NCBI RefSeq assembly: GCF_900103445.1
Contig: NZ_FNHS01000018.1
Coordinates: 41,943-105,942 of the forward strand
DNA: 64,000 nt
DNA from: Methylobacterium phyllostachyos
Lineage (GTDB): Bacteria; Pseudomonadota; Alphaproteobacteria; Rhizobiales; Beijerinckiaceae
Reading direction: 5' to 3'
This document shows positions 60,243 through 64,000 of this stretch, piece after piece. The notes under the pieces are model-generated. The model searched no databases and was not told the origin of the DNA. It saw nothing but the letters and a program-made list of their open reading frames with translations. Made by a program: the position numbers and the translations under genes. Position 1 is the stretch's first letter, and each line of letters opens with the position of its first letter.

Positions 60243-61199
60243 ATGTCCACCGTCTCCGTCGTGACCCTCGCGAAGGGCCGGCCGGCGCATCTGCGCAACG
60301 TGCTCCGCGGCCTGGAACGCCAGACGCAAGCCCCCGCCGCCTTCATCGTCGCGGTGATGCAGGACACGCCCTACGACCTGCCCGAGGTCGGCTTCCCGGT
60401 GCACCAGATCCTCGTGCAGGACCGCGAATTGCCCCTGGCGGCAGCCCGCAACCGCGGCGTGGCGGCGTTGGACAGCGACGCCGTGGTTTTCCTCGACGTC
60501 GACTGCATCCCGGCCCCCGACCTCGTCGCCGATTACGCCCGGGGCTTGCGCGAACTCGACGGGCTTCTGATGGGCGAGGTGCTGCACCTGCCCGAGCACG
60601 CCACCGCGGGCGCCTGGGACTATGACGGCTTGGAGGCCGTGGCGGAGCGGCATTCCGACCGCCGCGGGCCCCCGGCCTCCGGCATCGAGATCTGCACCGA
60701 TTACCGCTGCTTCTGGTCGCTCAACTTCGCGATCCGGCGGGCCACCTTCCTGGCGACCGGCGGCTTCGACGAGCGCTACACCGGCTACGGCGGCGAGGAC
60801 ACCGACTTCGGCAAGATCCTCGACCAGAGCGGGATCCCGATCGCCTGGATGAAGGGCGCGCGCGCCTATCACCAGTACCACCCGCACCACATGCCGCCGG
60901 TCCATCACCTCGACAGCGTGGTGCGCAACGCCGAATTGTTCGAGGCCAAGTGGGGCTACCGCACGATGGGTCACTGGCTCTACGCCTTCAAGGTGATGGG
61001 CCTGATCGACGACACCCCCGACCGGCCGATCCGCATCCTGCGCCGGCCCGATGCGGCCGATCTCGCGCTGACCGGCCAGCAGAGCCACCAGCCCTACACC
61101 AACTCGGCCTCGGTGATCCGCGCCATCGAGGCCCGGCAGGCCGACGAGACCCGCGCCGGCGAGACCCACGTCGACGTGGCGGCGCCGGTGACGGCGTGA
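60243..61199 (+). CDS. GT2 glycosyltransferase with galactosyltransferase-type C-terminus (paralogue B)
   Basis: This 318-residue paralogue of the product at 58152 has VVTLAKGRPAHLRNVLRGLE, FLDVDCIPAPDLVADYARG (D-x-D) and GGFDERYTGYGGEDTDFGKIL. The C-terminus is about 24 residues longer. Similarity in several motifs points to duplication within the locus followed by specialisation, so the two probably add similar sugars to different acceptors. The stop overlaps the next gene by four bases. Confidence 0.86.
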   Translation: MSTVSVVTLAKGRPAHLRNVLRGLERQTQAPAAFIVAVMQDTPYDLPEVGFPVHQILVQDRELPLAAARNRGVAALDSDAVVFLDVDCIPAPDLVADYARGLRELDGLLMGEVLHLPEHATAGAWDYDGLEAVAERHSDRRGPPASGIEICTDYRCFWSLNFAIRRATFLATGGFDERYTGYGGEDTDFGKILDQSGIPIAWMKGARAYHQYHPHHMPPVHHLDSVVRNAELFEAKWGYRTMGHWLYAFKVMGLIDDTPDRPIRILRRPDAADLALTGQQSHQPYTNSASVIRAIEARQADETRAGETHVDVAAPVTA

Positions 61200-62254
61200 G
61201 GATCGCGCTCCTCGCCCATCTGCGCCACCCGATCGCCCCGCCCTTCGCGGGCGGCCTCGAAGCCTACACCTGGACCCTCGCGAACGGCCTCATGGCCCGG
61301 GGCCACGCGGTCACGCTGTTCGCCTCGGGCGACAGCGATGCGCGCTTCGCCCTGGATCCTGTGATCCCGGTCCATCACGAGCGGAGCCATGCCGGCCTGG
61401 AGCACCGGGGCGATACGGGCCTGAAAACGCATCTCGACGATGGCTACGCCGCCGCCTGCGACCGGATCGCCGCCGGGGGCTTCGACGTGCTCCACAACAA
61501 CAGCCTGAGCCGCCTGCCCCTGGAGCAACGGCGCACGGCCGCGATCCCCACCGTCACCTCGCTGCACGTGCCGCCCTACGACGCCCTGCGCTGGTTCGTG
61601 CAGGCGAGCCCCGCCCCGGGACACCGGATCACCGCGCCATCCCGGGCCCATCTCGACGCGTGGTGGCCGGACGGGGCACCGCCGGAGGCCTCGGTGCTCC
61701 ACAACGGCATCGATCCCGCCGCCTGGCCCTACCAGCCGCAGGGTGACGGCAGCGCCGTCTGGTCCGCGCGGATCACGCCCGACAAGGGGGCGCATCTCGC
61801 GATCGCGGCGGCGCGTCGGGCCGGGCTGCCGCTGACCCTGTTCGGCCCAATCGAGGAGCCGGATTACTGGGCGGCGCAGGTCGCCCCCGAACTCGGCGGA
61901 GCGATCCGCTACGGCGGCCGGCTCGGCGGTGCCGCTCTGGCCGCGGAGGTCGGCCGCGCCTCCGTGTTCCTCACCACCCCGTGCTGGGACGAGCCGTTCG
62001 GGCTGGCGGCCGTCGAGGCGATGGCCTGCGGCCTGCCGGTTGCCGGGTTCGCCCGGGGCGCCGTCCCGGAGGTGGTCGGCGAGGCCGGAGCCCTCGCGGC
62101 GCCCGGCGACGTGACGGACCTCGCCCGCGCCATCAGCGCGGCGCTCGCGATCCCGCGGCCGGTCCCGCATGGGCGGGTCCTGCGCCTGTTCACCCACGCA
62201 CGCTGGCTCGACCGCTGCGAGGCGCTCTACGCGCAGGCCCGCGCCCGGGGGTGA
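61196..62254 (+). CDS. GT4-family glycosyltransferase
   Basis: This 352-residue enzyme starts IALLAHLRHPIAPPFAGGLEAYTWTLA. It has LHNGIDPAAWPYQP, ARITPDKGAHLAIAAARRAG and the donor motif DEPFGLAAVEAMACGLPVAG. The start is GTG overlapping the previous stop (GTGA). It is a retaining GT-B enzyme; acceptor unknown. It is the last glycosyltransferase of the plus-strand series. Confidence 0.87.
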   Translation: MRIALLAHLRHPIAPPFAGGLEAYTWTLANGLMARGHAVTLFASGDSDARFALDPVIPVHHERSHAGLEHRGDTGLKTHLDDGYAAACDRIAAGGFDVLHNNSLSRLPLEQRRTAAIPTVTSLHVPPYDALRWFVQASPAPGHRITAPSRAHLDAWWPDGAPPEASVLHNGIDPAAWPYQPQGDGSAVWSARITPDKGAHLAIAAARRAGLPLTLFGPIEEPDYWAAQVAPELGGAIRYGGRLGGAALAAEVGRASVFLTTPCWDEPFGLAAVEAMACGLPVAGFARGAVPEVVGEAGALAAPGDVTDLARAISAALAIPRPVPHGRVLRLFTHARWLDRCEALYAQARARG

Positions 62255-62321
62255 CCCGCCGCCCCCATAGCCGTTCGCGCGTCCCGCGCCTTTTCCAAAC
62301 CTTCAAAACCAGAGCCGAGAC

Positions 62322-62990
62322 ATGACCCGACAGGACCTGATCGCCGCCCTGTGGCACGGCCGCGACCCCTTCGCGAATCCCCCGGCGGACCTGCGCGCCG
62401 CCGACCTTCAGGGCTGGCGCAGCATTCACCCCTACCTCGAGGAGGCGGTGATCGAGCTCCGGCCCCGCGTGGTCATCGAGATCGGCACCTGGAAGGGGGC
62501 GAGCGCCCTGTTTCTTGCGCGCACCATGGCCGAGCACGACGTCGCCGGCAGCGTGATCGCGGTCGATACGTGGCTCGGGGCGGTCGATCATTGGGCCGAT
62601 GCGGGGCTCTTCGCGGAACTCGCCACCGAGCACGGCTATCCGAGCCTCTACCGGACCTTCCTGGCCAATGTGGTGCGCGAAGGCATGACGGACCGCATCG
62701 TGCCGCTTCCCCTCGATTCGGTGAACGCCGCGGAACTCCTGCGCCTGCGGGGCGTGACCGCCGATGTCATCCATCTCGATGCCGGGCACGAGGAGGCGTC
62801 CGTCGCGGCGGATCTGCGCGCGTGGTGGCCGGTCCTGCGCCCCGGAGGCCTCCTGATCGCCGACGATTACGACCGCCTGGGCGGCCGCTTCCCGGGTGTG
62901 ACCCGGGCGGTCGATGCGTTCTGCGCGGAGATCGGCGTGCAGGGACCGTGGTCGCTGCGGGGCAAGTGCAAGTTCACCAAGCCAGATTAG
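62322..62990 (+). CDS. class I SAM-dependent methyltransferase (Methyltransf_24/CmcI-like)
   Basis: This 222-residue enzyme has VVIEIGTWKGASALFLA (motif I, SAM binding) near residue 50, then AVDTWLGAVDHW, VIHLDAGHEEASVAADLRAWW near 150 and GGLLIADDY. The fold is that of cephalosporin-hydroxylase-like or capsule/lipopolysaccharide O-methyltransferases, which methylate sugars or end-cap glycans. Its position at the end of the glycosyltransferase series, 67 bases after the last, suggests O-methylation of the locus product. Confidence 0.85.
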   Translation: MTRQDLIAALWHGRDPFANPPADLRAADLQGWRSIHPYLEEAVIELRPRVVIEIGTWKGASALFLARTMAEHDVAGSVIAVDTWLGAVDHWADAGLFAELATEHGYPSLYRTFLANVVREGMTDRIVPLPLDSVNAAELLRLRGVTADVIHLDAGHEEASVAADLRAWWPVLRPGGLLIADDYDRLGGRFPGVTRAVDAFCAEIGVQGPWSLRGKCKFTKPD

Positions 62991-63403
62991 GGGCCTGACC
63001 CTGCGGTGTTGTTGTACGGGTGACCACCCTGCTGCGGGGGATGCGTGGGGGAACGATGGTTTTCCTGCATCCCCGCATGACGGAACGAATGACCGTCCGG
63101 GGTGGATATCTGCCGGTCCGTTTCCCAAGGGATGACGGCCTCACGGCAACTGTCACCGTTAGGCCATCGAACGGAAGGCAGCGCGGTCAACCATCGACGG
63201 CACAGATACCCGGAGGGTCACTGCGCCGCTGGTTCGGGCTGCCGAGGCGGTGCGGCAGCCACCAGCAAGCGCTACGACGTTGGACGCATCGTCCGCGACG
63301 GGCGCCCGGGCATACAGTCCCTGTGGCTCAGCGGCGACACATGTCGGCGGTGTCCTGTGGACGGCGCCGCGTGCCCCTGATCGGTCAAGGTTCGGGAGCG
63401 ACC
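62991..63403. other. 413-base stretch without a supported gene
   Basis: I see a hairpin at 63034-63076 (below) and no convincing gene. The DNA is moderately GC-rich with weak codon bias in all frames. Confidence 0.45.
63034..63076 (+). terminator. imperfect hairpin downstream of the methyltransferase
   Basis: GCGGGGGATGC (63034-63044) pairs with GCATCCCCGC (63067-63076) with one bulged base and a 22-base loop. It is a possible terminator of the plus-strand glycan operon, without a clear T-run. Confidence 0.3.
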
Positions 63404-63547
63404 ATGGGTCGTTCCCCTCGATCCGGCCTTGCCATGCTCGCCACCTCTCACGCTTTCGTCCTCCACCATCGCGAGCGCCTCGCGGTGCTCCTATCCTCAG
63501 CCCTGTTCCTGGCGGGTGCACTGCCGTTGTTCTGGGCCATCGCCTGA
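63404..63547 (+). CDS. small membrane protein, hypothetical (47 residues)
   Basis: The ATG at 63404 is preceded by GGGAG at about seven bases. The product is 47 residues with one hydrophobic C-terminal segment (LAVLLSSALFLAGALPLFWAIA), which would be a single transmembrane helix, and a basic N-terminus. No family is recognised. Short length makes chance occurrence possible. Confidence 0.35.
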   Translation: MGRSPRSGLAMLATSHAFVLHHRERLAVLLSSALFLAGALPLFWAIA

Positions 63548-63570
63548 TCGGTCGACCTCCGAAACGAGAA

Positions 63571-63600
63571 ACACCCTGGGAGCGGGGGCTCCCAGGGTGT
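63571..63600. terminator. strong terminator hairpin
   Basis: A perfect 13-bp stem (ACACCCTGGGAGC / GCTCCCAGGGTGT) closes a GGGG loop. On the minus strand it is followed by T-rich TTCTCGTTTC, so it probably ends the outer-membrane-protein transcript coming from the right. It may also stop transcription from the left. Confidence 0.75.
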
Positions 63601-63751
63601 CGCCGACCTCGCGGCCAGTTTGATCGGGCTGGGGATGCGAAGGTCAGCCGATCGGCTGCTCTTCGGCGGCGGCGGGCGACGAGGAGGACCAACTACCCCT
63701 CGCCCGCCGCGCATCTCCCGGCATCGCTACCGGGAGCAGCGCGACCGGATC

Positions 63752-64000
63752 TCAGTACGAGCCGAACTTGTAGTTCAGGCCGGCGCGGACGACGGCGAAC
63801 TCGTCGGCGCGGCGACCGACGCCGCTGTAGACGACCGGGAAGTTGTTGGCGGCGTTGACCACCAGGGCGCCCTGGTTGCGGTTGTTGCGGTCGAGGTTGA
63901 CGTACAGGCCTTCGACCTTGAGCGTCACGGCCGAGGAGCGGAAGAAGTTCAGGAACGAGTCGGTGGGCAGCGCGTACTCGATGCCGCCGCCGACCGCGTA
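63752..64000 (-). CDS. outer-membrane beta-barrel protein, C-terminal part (gene continues past the window)
   Basis: The visible 82 residues are the end of an Omp25/Omp31-like porin-family protein. They alternate hydrophobic strands such as GIEYALPTDSFLNFF, AVTLKVEGLYVNLD and VVRAGLNYKFGSY, and end in an aromatic residue, as outer-membrane barrels do for BAM recognition. The stop is at 63752. The gene reads in from beyond position 64000, so its start and signal peptide are not visible. Codons are strongly biased, suggesting high expression. Confidence 0.85.
   Translation of the reverse strand, partial: YAVGGGIEYALPTDSFLNFFRSSAVTLKVEGLYVNLDRNNRNQGALVVNAANNFPVVYSGVGRRADEFAVVRAGLNYKFGSY

Noticed and set aside
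63571..63600. Operator or recombination site
   Set aside because: The 13-bp perfect stem with GGGG loop and T-rich flank on the minus strand fits a terminator of the adjacent outer-membrane-protein gene better.

Overview
The window is high-GC DNA with strong G/C preference at third codon positions. Several binding proteins carry Tat-type (twin-arginine) signals. Gene content suggests a free-living alphaproteobacterium of the Hyphomicrobiales, most likely a Methylobacterium-like organism. That assignment is inference; no rRNA or other phylogenetic marker lies in the window. I saw no tRNA, rRNA or CRISPR array.

Most of the window (about 0.7-51 kb) is a dense series of uptake and nitrogen-release operons. 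(1) 0.7-2.6 kb: RidA-like deaminase, MOSC protein and a phthalate-dioxygenase-type reductase. (2) 3.3-9.7 kb, minus strand: a complete urea-type ABC importer (urtABCDE) ending in an acetamidase/formamidase. (3) 10.1-17.4 kb: a NitT/TauT-type importer, a metal-dependent deaminase/amidohydrolase, a hydantoin-racemase-like protein, a second racemase-superfamily protein and an N-carbamoyl-amino-acid hydrolase, together resembling hydantoin, pyrimidine or ureido-compound use. (4) 17.9-27.0 kb, minus strand: a GntR regulator, a second NitT/TauT importer, a quinone-oxidoreductase-like dehydrogenase, a thioesterase, a VOC protein, an acyl-CoA synthetase and an oligopeptide-type binding protein. (5) 27.3-33.7 kb: a LysR regulator divergent from a third NitT/TauT importer, a NodB/PuuE-fold hydrolase and an AtzF-like allophanate hydrolase. 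(6) 33.7-35.5 kb: motB and motA. (7) 35.8-38 kb: a decayed acyl-CoA-dehydrogenase-like gene and a mostly non-coding stretch. (8) 37.9-44.8 kb: a DeoR regulator, an M20 hydrolase, two small-molecule kinases, a HisN/IMPase-like phosphatase and ethanolamine ammonia-lyase (eutBC) in one tight operon, without microcompartment genes. (9) 44.8-51.1 kb, minus strand: a second urea/amide-type importer ending in an amidase.

Several of these operons have a sequence close to the sigma-54 (RpoN) -24/-12 consensus at a suitable distance upstream. The best are near 16.06, 27.03, 37.27 and 51.15 kb. Read together, they suggest a nitrogen-limitation regulon: importers bring in ureido, amide, amine or heterocyclic compounds, and the linked hydrolases, deaminases and lyase release ammonia.

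The right part (51.4-63 kb) is different: a carbohydrate locus with at least eight glycosyltransferase-like genes, a sucrose-phosphate synthase/phosphatase fusion, two paralogous GT2 enzymes and a methyltransferase. It probably makes sucrose or a sucrose- or glycan-type product. Its central divergent promoter carries two 13-bp direct repeats 33 bp apart. The window starts inside an MFS transporter and ends inside an outer-membrane beta-barrel protein.
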